Below, one piece after another: positions 47,421 to 61,013 of a DNA stretch of 64,000 bases. Position numbers and translations under genes: made by a program. This stretch comes from Cyclina sinensis (taxonomy: Eukaryota; Mollusca; Bivalvia; Venerida; Veneridae): positions 26,305,647-26,369,646 of the forward strand of contig JAAONU010000019.1 in assembly GCA_012932295.1 (NCBI GenBank), in the 5' to 3' direction. How positions within the stretch are numbered: the first letter of the stretch is position 1; the number at the start of each line of letters is the position of its first letter. The notes beneath the pieces were generated by a model, which saw nothing but the letters and a program-made list of their open reading frames with translations, ran no database searches and was not told the origin of the DNA.

Positions 47421-49906
47421 TTTGACAGGTGTACCGACGGGTCTAGTTCTTTACCTAACACTAATCAGTTTTGCAAGCGGTATTTATATTCAGTACATTT
47501 TGATTCTGTTGTTGTTTTTTCATACTTACTGTATTATCTCCGAAGAAAGGTACTTAATTGTAAATATAAAAACAGTCTCAGTGGATCTGAATACTGTTTT
47601 ATCAAAATATTTCCATGTTTTGTCATCGTTTCAATGAAAAACTTTTGAAAGATGCAAATGGACAAGCCACCAAAAACACTGACAGAAAAAAGAATAACAA
47701 AAAACAAAAAAGGTTCGAGAAATGTATGGTATAATCTTACATCAAGTTTATAAACCATATGTGGAAGAGAAGACAAAAAAGAAGAATATTAAATTTCAAA
47801 ATATGCATGTTTGGTTTGTCAAATTACCAATTCAATGTTTGTTATGTTTAAGCAAACCACAGAGCTACATAAAACGAAAGTAAAATATATTACATCCTTT
47901 TTAATGCACTTTGCACGTTACTTGTTTGGTAAAAAGCCAAGTCAAGTCAACGCATATACAGATTATCTTCTTTTACAATAAAGTACATAAAGTACATCTA
48001 GCATGCAACAAACGTAATACGTATAATTTTAACATTATTTAATTCGAAACAGAATACCCCATTCAAATACATATATGGTGAGAGTACATCAAACATTTGC
48101 TGCATGAGGAGGAATAAATTTGTGTTAGTACTTATTATAATAGTTCAAGATGTAATAACAATTATATCAAATTAGTTTACCTGTACACTTATAATTATGT
48201 TATTTGCAAAAAATCATCGATTAAGATAGAGAAACTAGCAAGCAACATTCGTATACATGTTATATAATTCATCTAAGTTCTTTGTTTTTTTAGGATTGAG
48301 GATGTTTGGAAAATAACGATGTACGTAATAAAGAGTATCATCTTACTATTTCTAATCATTACAACGACAGTGTAATTAACTGTATTAACTTTATTACAAT
48401 GTATTCATTGAGTTAAATCTGATTTTGAATGCTTTATTACAATATTTTGTGAATCCTTGGATGATAAAAACTGAAGAACTGAAACATCAACACTGTTATG
48501 CCATTAATCAAGTGTGGTCAGAGACTAATTAATATTTTAGAAAACACAGTGTTATAAATGCATCTATACCACATCAATACGGCACCACACTAATCTAAAG
48601 GGTCCTTGTAAAGTACCTTACAATAATCAGTGTTAAGTATTTATCATAGGTACTTTGTCAATTCGGCTTTAATTATGTCAGTTTGACTAGCAGAGGTAAT
48701 AAAACAAATGTGATATAAATAAACAATATCGGGATCAAAAAATTTATGTTAAGGGCAAAACTGTTAACATAGAAAATCCACTGAAGATGTAATTTTAGAA
48801 TTTTGAAATGGGTTAATACTCTATTTCAAAATTCAAAACTATGTAATCAGACCAAAGGGTTTATTTTAGACTTTCTCTCTTTTTCGCGATCTGAAAAACA
48901 AGGCTGCCCATAAGCGCCCCTACTCTACGTCATAAAAGCAGAGCCAATGACTAGCTTCATTAAAAAGTAAGAAATTCATACCAGGAAAAAAACACAGTCA
49001 AAAGGTAGAGAAAAAGCAATGTTAATATTTGCAGTATTCAGCTTCCGTATGAAAAATCAAATCATGAAGCAAAACTTAAACAGTTTGTTGACGTTACACA
49101 ATTTTTCAAACAAAATGAATGCATTGAATTTTCACTGTATTAAGTATAAATGAGCTTGCATTTGGTGTCAGAATTAATAAGGAAAAAAAAACAAAGGACT
49201 TTTTATTGTCAGGTTAAGTAATAAAAGACCGACATTTAATGATTCCATTTCGATAAAGGTTTATTTAAAAACTCTGGGTATATGTCGCAGACATAAATTC
49301 CGATAAGTTTTGGCCCGACAAGATAACTAAAATCCAGTCTGTGTCACAAAATGAAATAGGGTGCACTCACTGAACCTATTTTGTGCTATAGTCGTATGCG
49401 ATAATTATTGCATCATCTTTTGCAATATTTTTATTTATGGAGTCAAACAGTTCAGTCAGTGTTTAAATTGCATCAATTTTAACATCGTATCCCCTTCATT
49501 TCGATGTTAAGTTTTTATTAAACCTTTCCAGTAATAAGAAAGGCGTACGTTTTTTCTGTATAAATTGCCTTATTTTTTCCGCTAAGATTTTCTATGAATT
49601 GATTAATGCACAAGACAATCTTTGGACATGTAAACTTGAGAAACATCGAGAGAGGTTATATCAGACTCTCGGATGTAATGGTACTGTTCTTGTAGCATGG
49701 CCAGGGTAAAATTTTGTTTTCTGATTTATTTTTTATTTCTTGTAAAGATATTTGAAAGTTTTGTACATTATGTTTTACTATATCTAATCGTATTCCTGTA
49801 GAATTATTTCATTTCCTCCGAAGAATTGAGTGTTCATTTATACAAATTTTCCATTGTTTCGCTGATTGTTAATTGTATGAAAGGTCGACCCTATTTTGCA
49901 AATATA
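47421..49906. other. Non-coding, nothing recognised
   Basis: AT-rich sequence. Short open frames at 47416-47776 on both strands overlap and have no family character. No repeats found. Confidence 0.45.
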
Positions 49907-51282
49907 CCGTTCACAAAAAGTAGGGGATATTGTATTGCAAGTAATTAAGAAATTCCTTACCTTTTGATGTTTATTAACCAATTAAACAATTTAATTCAGA
50001 CATTTTAATCGAAAATTTAACTCCTTCATGAAATCTTTTGTAACTTAAAACAGCGTCCAAAAAGTCATTACGTTAACGTCATCATTTTCACACGCACCCA
50101 ATAACGTGTTGGACCTCCTCTGTTGTCGCAACAAGCTATGCAACGCCGTCTGTTACTCCCAATAAGACGACTGATGGTGTGCTGTGGGATTCTGTTCCAC
50201 TCTACCAGCAGCGCCGCACCGAGCTCACGCAACGTTCTGGGTGAAAGATATTGTCTTCGGACACCAAGAATGTCCCACACATGTTCAATACAGACATAGT
50301 AAGGTCCAGGAACTAAGTGACAAGTCTTGCCCTGTGGGGCCTAACGTTATCATCCAAAAAGATGATCTCTTGGCCATGACGTTGAGCAAACGGGACAACT
50401 TGAAGGAACCAACGGTATTACAGGCCAGTCACACTGCCATGACACATATGTACCTGTGTTCTGGCAGTCATAGTGATGCCTTCCCATACCATAATGGACC
50501 CACATCCATATCGGTCATAGGCAACCCTAGCAGCTGTAAAACGTTTACCTGGCGACACCAAACTCTTCATCGACCACCTAGAAAGTCTAGGTTGAATCTG
50601 GATTCGTCACTGAACATCACATGTGACCACTGGTTAATATTTCATAGACGTCGCTCTCTACACCACGCCAGACGATGCCTTGCTAACAACGGCAAGACAG
50701 CTTGAGGGCGCCTAGCTTTAAGACCGTCTGAGTGAAGGCGATTTCTAATTGTCTGTCTATAGACATTGACCCATCTGATATGTCTAAGGCGTTGTTGAAA
50801 GTCTGTGGCCGTCAATGCTCTATTACGGAGAGCTTGATTAACAACAACACGGTTGTCTCGGACGTCAATATATCTAAGACGCCCACTTCTTTAGATATCA
50901 ATCACGTCACCGGTTGTTTGACAGTGTGACCACAATTTACAGAAACAGACTGTGAAACATTCAAGTAAGCTGCAGCCTGGGCATGTGTACTTGCGGTCTG
51001 GAGCATAGAAATGGCCCGCGTTGACATTGACGTTCCGTTAGACGTCTCATAATTCTAATTGCAAATTTGATTGTGAATTTGCGTTCGACATCTACACAAC
51101 ACAGTATTTTGAAAGTTTTACCCAAAGTCACAATTACCATGATTTCGGTCAATGTTAAAATCTGCATGCTATCCCTTATATCTTCACACGAACAACCATT
51201 GTAAAAATTGATGATCGCCTATAAAGAGTAGGTTTCCCATATCATAACAAAATAACATAATATCCCCTACTTTTGTGAACAG
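49907..51282 (-). mobile_element. Tc1/mariner-superfamily transposon, ~1.38 kb, inactivated
   Basis: Terminal inverted repeats with GTTCACAAAA(A)GTAGGGG and ATATT begin at 49907 on the left and end at about 51282 on the right, each next to TA-rich flanks compatible with a TA duplication. Between them on the minus strand lies a broken transposase with recognisable pieces of the DDE core. Full autonomous Tc1-like elements are about 1.3-1.7 kb, so this is nearly full length. Confidence 0.85.
50068..51050 (-). pseudogene. Broken Tc1/mariner transposase
   Basis: Minus-strand pieces in order: FSDESRFN (first catalytic Asp, about 50610), a GCGSIMVWEGI-like strand (about 50490), VVPFAQRHGQEIIFLDDNVRPHRARL (second Asp, about 50400-50320), then, after a stop and a frame change, IEHVWDILG (the Glu, about 50290-50270) and a C-terminal TLRELGAALLVEWNRIPQ...RRRCIACCDNRGGPTRYW. 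These match the D-D-E order of the family. At least one frameshift and one stop lie between the second Asp and the Glu, so no active enzyme is made. The N-terminal DNA-binding part (about 50700-51050) is poorly preserved. The plus-strand frame at 50184-50705 is its antisense shadow. Confidence 0.85.
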
Positions 51283-51659
51283 CATATATTGCATTGTCTT
51301 TGGTTGATTTTTGAAGGGAAGAAAAATACTTTTTTTACTTGTGTATGTGAGAATTGCGAAAATATTAAAAAAAATATTGATTATTGATTATATTTTTTTT
51401 GTTTAAAAAACTAACTTGAATGAATGTATTCCTATTGTTTATTGTGATAATTAATGTCAATCATTGTTATTTTTATGTTATATAATAAAGATAAAACATG
51501 TGATTCAATTTTACCAAGGCTTAAATTATGGTATTCAGATTTAGAAAAATATAGCACCGTTTAACATTTTTTTCTACTTGAGTTTGATTATTGACATACC
51601 AAACAACAAAGCTTTTGGTCTTACGGTTTTAGTGAAGAGAAAGATATCCTACAATGTTT
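51283..51659. other. Non-coding, nothing recognised
   Basis: AT-rich, no supported structure. Confidence 0.45.
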
Positions 51660-52090
51660 AAATGAATTATCCCAGGGCGCCATGATTTCACCAACTTTTG
51701 GTACAGAACCACATGACAATGCTAATACCAAAAGATGTATGTAAGTTGGCAGCCTTATTGTTTGACTTAAAAATATATTAACGGTAAATTACTGATCCCA
51801 AGGGTGCATACTTTTTTGTCATAATTTGAACAAATTTGGTTCAGAACCACTAGTAGGCAATGCTATTCACTAAATATCAAAGCTCAAGATCAGTTTTAAG
51901 GTTTTGTAGAAGGTAAAAACATGCATAAGTTGAATAACCGACACTCAGGGCTGGGTAACTTTTGACCCTACGCCTATGATTTCAGCAGTTTTATAAAGGA
52001 CCACAAAACAATGCCACACACTACATATATAAACTTTAGGCCTTTTGGTTTCTGACAAGAAGACTATTTGTCTACTACTGAAAATACCTC
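51660..52090. repeat. Old, diverged copies of the 145-157-bp repeat family
   Basis: Three blurred units around CATAATTTGAACAAATTTGGT...AGGCAATGCTA and GGCGCCATGATTTCACCAAC, related to the 36290-36560 part of the large array. Divergence is much higher than in the 34.8-36.2 kb array. Confidence 0.55.
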
Positions 52091-54769
52091 TGTTTTCTTA
52101 TAAGGATATGCAGTGACTACTGTATTTCATTGTATATTCATAAGTCATAAAGTTAAAATGTGTCGAGATTCCTTAAAATCTTAGTGATTTTGTTGACCTG
52201 TTTCATACAACTGAAACTAAACACATGTTTGTGTTATTTGAATAAACTATACTGTAGTCGGTGTATGTAGAAATGGATTAAGGACACAAATGAAAAGACA
52301 AGAATTCGGTATAATTCATTTATTTCTTGATTACATGTGATACTGTATCTCTTTCTATTTAATCCATGAAAAAGACTAACAACAAACTATGATAAAAAAT
52401 GAAAGCAGCCTTATCTTTCTCATCAGTCAACATTGTAATAAAAGATGGCACAAATTCAGGTATTATAATAATTTTTATTTCAATAAAACATTACATAAAA
52501 CTGCCTACTTAATACTTCACATCAACTGACTGGATATAATGAACGTATTTAATCAATGTTCTCGAAAGAAAGCGCATTTGTTTCTTTGTTCTGTATTTGT
52601 TTTTGTATGGATTAGCACAATTTTATTTGCAGATGAAAAAAAGAAATACTGAAAATCAGCCATTTAGATAGCAGACAGCCGTACTTCACAAGCTGTATTC
52701 TTTTTTTTCATTATGAGATTAAGTACATTCTGGAATTTGAGACCTGCCCTTGTGAAAAAAACTTTAAAAGGCTTACTTACCCCCAAACAAACAAAACACA
52801 TTTTTAACAAACTGTGTAATTCTCACTGCACTTTGTTGTCATATAAAAATCAGATAATATAGGATTTCAAGTGAATAAAAATCCACACCATATGAACCTA
52901 GCATCTTATATAGTTCTCCTGACATTTTTATCAGGTGGTAAAACATCGACATAATAGTCATTATATAAAATGTTTTGGAGAAACTGATAACATTTTTGAT
53001 AGGCAGTTGGAATAATATCAACAAATTACAATCCCTTTAATGCTAAGTTCATGTGAACGCATTTGTGCATACCTCTTATACAAGTGTTGATACCTGTAAA
53101 GTTCAAAAGATATCACAATCTTTCATATAAGGAAACATAATATAATGTGTATTTTAAAAGTTACATTTATACACATTGGGTGACTTTATACCGTTTGAAT
53201 TAAGTTTTTATTGTAATACAGAGAGTTTATACAATATAAATGAAAAAGAAAAACTATTCTAAAACAATTCAAAACGTTAAATATACAGTAGTGACCTAAC
53301 CTAAGATATGTTAACATTTAGGCAAAAATGATGGTTGCAGTTAAAATGTGAAAGGTTATTGAGATAAAAAGCACGTGAATAGACAGATAAATTCAGCCAG
53401 AAAATTCAGGGATATTTTAGTGAACACAGCATCCAAATTAATAAATTGAAGTAGTGAACAAATGACATAAAAATAGATGTGCTTAAAAAATACAAGTATA
53501 GTTTCTATGTTGTGTAAACTGAGTTGCTATGTGTGATAGAATTAGACAGTTTTGTAGTAATCACACATTATTTATTAATTGAATAACATTTTTTTAGGAA
53601 TACGAAAGCCGAATAACCCGCGACACAGAATATAAAAGGTTGTTAAATAATTCAATTAAAAAAGTTTTGTTAAATATAACAAGCAGTTTAAATTTTATAT
53701 AAAATAAGAACCGTCAACAGAACATGAAGAATTATGAGTAGATGAAACAAATTGGCATTTAAATTTAAAGATAATTTCTCGTTATTCGATTTTTAAAGAA
53801 CTTCGAAAATAAATCAACTGATAAGCCCTAAACAGCAGCCTTTGAACCTATTCTATATATACACCTATATTACAGCATTAAAATCCTACGATACATCTTC
53901 AATATAATGTGTGATCTCTAACTGATCATATCAAATAGTGTCTAATTCCACGAAGAAATATGATATATAATTTATCTGAATTAATATATCAATTTCAAAC
54001 GTTCATTTTGCCTGTGTGTTTCTTGTCATGCAACTAAAACATAAGCTTAAATTGTATTCACTTGAGAATTTTTTTTTGCAGTCAATAAATTCTAAATTAA
54101 ATTGTAAACTGTATATCACGTTCGCGTAAGTGAGTCAGTAATACCGCCTATTCCAGTTCTAATTTCGCCTACATTCAACACTTTTTGCGACAGTCATAAA
54201 TGAAATGTATGGATGTGTCAAAGCAAATACAATTTTTTCCTGGGCCACTTTGTCACATTTGTAAACATGTTCCGTATTAATGTTTTTAGAATTTTCATTT
54301 GATGACAGTAAACAGAGATGACGTTTTCTTATGAATTTAAAATTCTAACTAAAGCAAGATTACTGACAAAGAATTTAAGCAAATTAAAAGGAATATGTGT
54401 TTAACAAATTCTTGATTACTAGTCTAAAATGCAGCAATCGCTCACAGAAACATAATGGTCTGTCTGTAAAAAGTATTCCTTGAAAGAAACAACTTTAAAA
54501 ATAAACTACTGACTGACACAAAATGTTAGTACTGTTGTTATATTGTGACGAATGTATAAATGAATATATAAATATACAACAAAAAAGGCAGGTATCTTGG
54601 AAATTAATTTTACTAAACGCGAAACTATTCATGTTGTTTTGTTTTTAATTTAAATTTACATTCTTTTGCATTTAAAAAAGAGGTCTGAAATATACGACAA
54701 ATATTACAAACCTTTTTTCTAAATACGTAAGCTTAACTAAACACCTCCAAGTAGTTAAAGCATTGACAA
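52091..54769. other. Non-coding, nothing recognised
   Basis: Very AT-rich sequence without credible exons. The frame at 52839-53024 (-) is short and featureless. Confidence 0.45.
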
Positions 54770-54775
54770 AAATCA

Positions 54776-54930
<155 letters not shown>

Positions 54931-55667
54931 GCGCAATTGAATAAAAATTGATTCTTTTTGGAATATTTGAATCCATGTTTTTAAACAAATGAACTGTTTT
55001 CCCATGTCTAGTCTCGAGACCTAAAAAACCTCGATGTAATTTTTAAAAATTGTAAAAATGTAATTGTTGAAAAGTCATAATGATGAGAAATAAAATGCAA
55101 AATTGAGACGTTTTGAAAACAAACAAATAAAGTGCAAGTTAACGTTGTTGTACCTTTTAATTATGATTTCTTGGCAATATGTGCGTAAAAAACCGGAACA
55201 ACTGTTGTGCTAGTAAAAAAATATACGTCTTTATAAAGTACTGCAAGGGTGGCATACATCTATTTTTCACTAGAAAATCTGCAGAAAATAATGTTATTAC
55301 CCTTATTCTTTACCTTTACAAGCATTATTGAAAATTAATCATTCAACAACAACAACAAACAATTTTTCTTCCAAACCCTTTGTTCAAGAGAAATTATTTG
55401 ATATATACAAACACATTCGTAACTGTTTTCTCTATGCTGTTTGCTTTTCTATCTGAATTGTTTTAAGAAAAACGAAAATGAGACCTTACATATTATGTAG
55501 TAATAATAGTTACTTAATTTCTGGTTGCATGTCACTGAACACTAAAACATTGAATTTATATAGTATTTCGTAATGAAAAAAGACAGAACTATCAATAACA
55601 TGGATTAAAACCTATGTTGATAATTATAAAAAACTTTTCAACATGAAGTATCAGTATCTCATTTGAC
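54931..55667. other. Downstream flank / possible 3' UTR of the GBP gene
   Basis: Follows the distal GBP stop codon on the minus strand. No repeat or gene seen, and no strong polyadenylation signal close to the stop was found. Confidence 0.35.
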
Positions 55668-55786
55668 TCATGACAGTGGGCATAGTGACTTCTTAGGCGC
55701 ATTCCTTATCCGTTGGTTTTCTCTCTGAAGGTCTCTACATTGCTTAACTATTCTGTCAATTTTCTCTTCATTCGTTTTCTTTTCAG
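55668..55786 (-). CDS. GBP: GBP gene, distal alternative terminal exon with CaaX-like end
   Basis: 119 bp on the minus strand: acceptor TTTTATTTTAG, then two bases completing a codon, 38 codons and TGA. It encodes a charged, coiled-coil-like peptide (AEKKTNEEKIDRIVKQ...) that ends PKKSLCPLS. The last four residues, C-P-L-S, fit a CaaX prenylation box; human GBP1 ends CTIS and is farnesylated. The exon is phase-compatible with the exon ending at 61014. It is also compatible with a cryptic donor (AG|GTATGG, cut between 56582 and 56581) inside the proximal terminal exon. That it is really spliced in is inference. Confidence 0.6.
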
Positions 55787-56055
55787 CTAAAATAAAATAA
55801 AGATAAAATAAAGGCATATTCAAAGTTAAATATTGTTAGAATATCAAGAGCCGTTCATTAATGAGTAAAACTTTGGTCTAAATTACATATTGTTCATGTG
55901 TGTTTAACTATATGTAGTACAGTTTTTTTTTTTAATTTCCTATACCAATACCATGGTAATCTATTTTCGTGCAGATTAACAAACACTTCGTAGAGGAACT
56001 CTTCTTAATATCCTTAATTTACGTATTTTTTATCTTAAAATCTTAAGGTAGTCAA

Positions 56056-56062
<7 letters not shown>

Positions 56063-56096
<34 letters not shown>
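56063..56096. repeat. (CA)n microsatellite
   Basis: About 17 CA repeats in the GBP intron between the two terminal exons. Confidence 0.97.
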
Positions 56097-56099
<3 letters not shown>

Positions 56100-56516
56100 G
56101 CAGGACAATCGTGTATGATATGTACCCTTGGATTGCAATTAGGAGACCTAAGAACAATGATAATAATTTAGGCAATATTGATAGGATTTCGCTTAAATAA
56201 TAAACATAAAAGTTGAAAGCTCAGGGCTTTGTGATTTCCCAAGTTTTAGAAAAAAAATTATTTAAATATTTCCTCAGATCAGTTTGGATGTTCTAACAGA
56301 GGTGTTCTAGATAATTAAACATAAAACTATGAGAACTCTTTTCATTGTTTTTACTGACAATAATATTTAAAATGATTTTGTATATGTTTATGAAAACATT
56401 CGCCTCAGGGTTGGGTTGCTTAAAATTAATATCAGAACTTGTACAATCTTTGTACAATACCCGTTGTAAAACTTCATTATTTCACGTAATTTTTGAGAGC
56501 AGAGCATATTTTTCTG

Positions 56517-56839
56517 CTATCCCCTGCATTTGAGAGCTACTGAAATTCTTTCAAACTTTTCAGCGGTCCTTGAAACCATACCTAACAGATCCTTATTTTG
56601 CTTTTCAATTTTTGCCACCATCGATGAAAGCTCTTTAACCGCTTTGTCATGTTCAAGCTTTGATTTCACAAGTTCTTCATATTTGTCTTGCTGTTCTTTC
56701 AACTGCTTTTGGCGAGCCAATTCAAGCTTATTGTAATTATTCTCCAATAGTTTCCTCTGTTCCTCCAGCGCCTTTGCTGAGCTTTCTTTTGCTTTTTCCT
56801 CAAGCTGCTTGAATTTTTCATCATTTTGTTTTCTCTCGT
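56517..56839 (-). CDS. GBP: GBP gene, proximal terminal exon (coiled coil)
   Basis: 323 bp on the minus strand with acceptor TTTTTTGTAG; two bases complete a split Asp codon, then 106 codons and TAG (56517-56519). It encodes a long Glu/Lys/Gln-rich amphipathic helix (KFKQLEEKAKESSAKALEEQ... to AEKFERISVALKCRG), equivalent to the C-terminal helical stalk and effector region of GBPs. The end, KCRG, is not a CaaX box. The phase fits the donor at 61014, so this exon or the one at 55668 can follow. Confidence 0.85.
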
Positions 56840-57575
56840 CTACAAAAAAGTAAAAAAAAAAAAACAAAAAAAACAAAACAAAAAGAAAACAGTAAATAGA
56901 TAAGAATATTTTTTCTTGGTTATCAAAGGGATATATGACAACAATCCTACACAAGTGTTGCCTAAAATATTTTTAGGCGTCACCTTCAAACAATTTAAAC
57001 ATCTAAAATTAGATATGTAAAATCAATCGAAGATTGAACCAATATTGCCTGTAAAAATCTAAAACATTTACTTCTTTTGTATATAGAAATTGATATTAGG
57101 TATTTAGAAACATAAAAAATTCTGACTGAACGTTATCAATAGACATTAGAGACACCTGTTTACAGAACTGCCTAATTCTTTTTTATACTGAGTTTGTAAT
57201 CTTGTTTTGAAAACAGGAACATAATTAAAAACATTGTGAATCTGAAACACCTAAGTAATCAGTTATAGAATTTATACGGCTAGCCCGAAATTTTCAATCG
57301 CTATTATTGCACTGATCAAAGTACAAATAGTAACTTGATGAATTTGTATTTTTCGAAAGTTTTAACCAACATTTAATAGATGTCTCTTTAGCTAAGACAG
57401 ATAAAGGAAACCTTCCCAACAAATGTTATATATGGCGTTATTTGAAGTTTGCTTACGGACATCAATTGCGTTTACAGAACCGTAATGCAGTTTACCTTAT
57501 TTTCTGGGTAACATTATACACGCTGAAAACCGCGACCCAATATAAAAATAATATAAAAGATAAACCATTGCATTA

Positions 57576-57875
57576 GGAGCGGATCAGTGCTCCAGTGGTA
57601 ACGCGCTGGACTGGTAACCGAGGGGTCCCGAGATCAATCCCCCGCTCCTCCACCAACATTACTAATTGTCTCTCGGATGAGACGTTAAACCGAGGTCCCA
57701 TGTATAAGTGCTACACAGTGAGCATGCAAAAGAACCAGGGGTGTCTCTGGAATGGGATGCTTTCTGTATCTTGCACTATCCCCCACAACATAAAATACCT
57801 AATCTCTGCAGGGGGCGTCGGTCATATGGGCAGCCGGTACCGACGATAAATAAACTGATTTAGATAGAAAGAACC
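57576..57875 (+). mobile_element. tRNA-derived SINE with conserved-type central domain
   Basis: The head is a nearly complete tRNA: the acceptor stem GGAGCGG pairs fully with CCGCTCC 66 nt later, with an A-box CCAGTGGTAACGCGC and a loop CTGGTAA (GGT, Thr-like anticodon) on a mismatched stem. The central block TCTCGGATGAGACGTTAAAC resembles the widely shared central domains of metazoan SINE superfamilies. The tail ends TTTAGATAGAAAGAA. Inserted antisense to the GBP gene in its intron. The exact SINE family is not named with confidence. Confidence 0.8.
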
Positions 57876-59149
57876 TTTGCATCAAAAAGCAGTTGCACTT
57901 TTGACTTATCGTTTAGTTTTACTCTGTCAAATAATAAATGAAGATAAATAATATCAAGTACAATTCTAGATCCTTATCTGTCATAGCTTCTAAATCTATT
58001 TTTTATAATATATTTGATAAAAAGTATAAAAATAGGGGATATACTGGTGCTTCTTGTTTCAATCCCTTTGTGACGTCAAAACTTCTGACATAGTCATTTT
58101 GAAGATAATTTAACACAGCACTTTATAAATACTCTTGACTATATTAAATGCTCTTGACCATATTAGGCTCCTTACAACTAATCCTTGGCCCAAATCACAT
58201 CTCTTATAACGGTATCGAAGCTGTGAATACTCAGTAGAGTTCTGAATTTTTTTATTAAAGTTTTTTTTTGTTGAATGCAATAAAAATATTGTGTCAGCTA
58301 TTTAACGATTATCACGAAATCCATACTGCTCATTGATAAATTTATCTTCAATTTTGCACCACTTTTTAATCCTTTTTCTTAACAGAAGTAATTTTTGCCA
58401 GTAATATTGACTATAATTACCCCATAGAATATGAATATTATTTATATACGCCTTTTTATATATAGGTACAACTATACCTTAAAAATCAAAATAAATAAAT
58501 TCTATTGAATATTACACAAAGAGATTAAACCTAAAAGACATTCTGTCAAAGTAAATGATCAGTCTAGATAAATGCAACATGTCAATGATGGAAATTCATG
58601 GGTTATGTATTAGAAAATTCAGTGAACGCAGCTATGTACCTAGATAAAATTTATAAAGTGTCATCTCAGTAAGGAGTCAATAAATGACACATTAAGTGAA
58701 TTGAGCATGAATAATGGCCAACCTGATGCATTCAAGGCACACTTCAAGTAACTCACTTTTCATTCAAAACAACATCGTGTTACGTTGGAACAGTATTGTA
58801 ATTCAACAGTGACTTAGACCAAGATTATCACTAACACCTTACAAAGTACATCAAAGAATAATAAAACAGTATGTAAAAACAAATGCTGACAAAAATAATA
58901 AGATGGAACTGACAGAGAAATTGAACGTAACCTGCCAAAGCAACCTCAGATTAAGCCAGCATTTAGGGCTATCACTTTAGCAAACTGAAGGAATGGATCT
59001 CAAAATACCAAAGTGCCAGAGAGACAAACATAGACTGCTGTAAAATTATCATAACATATAAATCATCGAATACAACGGAACGCCCAAACTGGCTTGTACA
59101 AAATGTACTTCATAAATTATTATAAAGTAAGTTGGTAATGGGTACTTAT

Positions 59150-59600
59150 TTATTTGTCATTATAAGTAGCAGTCCCATTGTTCATATATCAAGATAAGGA
59201 TTTCCAATGTGGTAGCGTACCCATGTCAGTTTGTGATATGGATTTCCAGTAATTTGTATTAGTTATATAGGAATATCACATGGTACTGGCGATGTAGTTT
59301 TGTTGCACTGTGTGTCGAAAATTTCAAAGGTCGACTGTTTACCAAATCAGTTTGTAATTTAGTTTTAACAGATCTTAATGTGGATTTCTATTGTCGTGTA
59401 GCCGTCCCGGTCAGTTGGTAATTTGATTATTACAAGACATGTAGTGGATTTGTAATATCTTGTAGTAGTCTCTTCATTTGGCGAAGTGAAGTTAGCATAC
59501 TTTTTAGCGAATTTCCAATGTCTAGTAGCATACAAGTCAGTTAGTGATGTAGTCTTAAAACATCGTGCTGTTGATTTGATAAATTTTTTCGGTACGGAAA
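59150..59600. repeat. Degenerate ~60-66-bp tandem repeat
   Basis: GTCAGTT(T/G/A)GT(A/G)AT-like cores occur near 59226, 59346, 59412 and 59535, each preceded by TAG(C/T)...C-type sequence and followed by TAGT/GGATTT. Spacing is multiples of about 60-66 bp. Heavily diverged. Confidence 0.4.
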
Positions 59601-61013
59601 TGGTAATAACACTGTTATCAGTAATGTAATATAATTATTTTGGGATGTGTTCCTGTATTCAATTAATTGGAAAGGAAGTGTATGCACGAATACTATGTTA
59701 TTGTGTTATAATTCTTACCAAAAAATTTAATATTTACAATATGCAAAAAGTTTTTATCAAAATGGAACATATCTTTCAGAAAAAGAATGTTGTGTGAACA
59801 TAACACATCAGACACACGCACGAATTCGAATTTCCGATCAACTGCACATCAACAACTGACATGACTACTGCATATGCCAACTGAACATCACCAAACTAAG
59901 GTAGCTAATACACAAAATTATAGACAATTTCACGACATGTAAAGATCACATCACCAACTGACGTGACTACTTACGAAGTTAGATATACCCTCCGACCATT
60001 TTATCAGAAATAAACTGTCAGTACTATTTCAAAGGAAACAAATAACCTTTACTTTCAGGACCAGCGCTGAAGAAAAGTAGTGACATTTATCCGACAAATA
60101 TCACTTATATAAAAAAGCTATAAACAGTCTTTCAAAGTTCATTAGAGACATATTATCATAGCATAAGTGTTGCTCTTTTCGGGGGAATGTTTACAACTAC
60201 CTAGCTTTTATTAAAGTTGTACTTTGTCACCTGTTACTTAAATGGCCTCTAAAACACGTGCTATCAGTTACTTGGACAATTATATGTTTCTTTTTGAAAA
60301 TATCACAGAGTTTACAAACAGTTTTATCGATCATTTATTCTCCTGAAGAAAAGGCGGATGGAATGCATTTACTCACTGTTGCTCAGCTTAAACTAACCAG
60401 TAGCTGATAAGCTCCGCCTCTCCTCATTAAAGACGTTTAACGTTTTTACTTTTACTCCATAGTAAAACTGTTTCTTTAAGGTTAATGATGGTCAATATCT
60501 GTTTTTATTTTGATGCACAGAGGGCACTCGTTATTTTATTTTCAGAGTTACTGTAGCTGCTTGTAAAAAGTGAAATGTACATTTAAAGACAAATAATTAC
60601 TTTGGTTGCTGTGATGACGTCAAAATTTTTAAGTAAAACTTCGCACTGGCCAACAAAATTAGAAATAAGATCCAGAGGGTACAATTTTGTATATCACAAT
60701 AATGACAATAAGCTGAATATGTTTTGATACTACATAATAAAAGGGTTCATAATAAATAATGACAGGCAAACGTTTTGCTTCAACAAAAGCTGATACGTCA
60801 CGTTATTCATGAATTGAATATGGACATGTCCTTACAAGTTTCAATGTTTTGGTACTTTTTCATTTGTTCCTTTGTGATTCAATAAGTGTGTAACGCCCAT
60901 GCAAGTCTATGAAAACACAGTATCATGGTATGTACATATCAGTTAGATCCAGTTAAGATTGTCTTCTTTAACACTATATCAGAACAATTGTAACTGACAA
61001 AAAATAATGTTAC

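Larger units (their letters stand above)
56840..61013 (-). other. GBP intron, 4.2 kb, with a SINE and degenerate tandem repeat
   Basis: Contains a tRNA-derived SINE (57576-57875) and a blurred ~60-bp tandem array (59150-59600). No additional coding exon recognised. Confidence 0.6.

Noticed and set aside
50184..50705. 173-residue plus-strand open frame
   Set aside because: Antisense to the broken Tc1/mariner transposase, which has the recognisable motifs on the minus strand.
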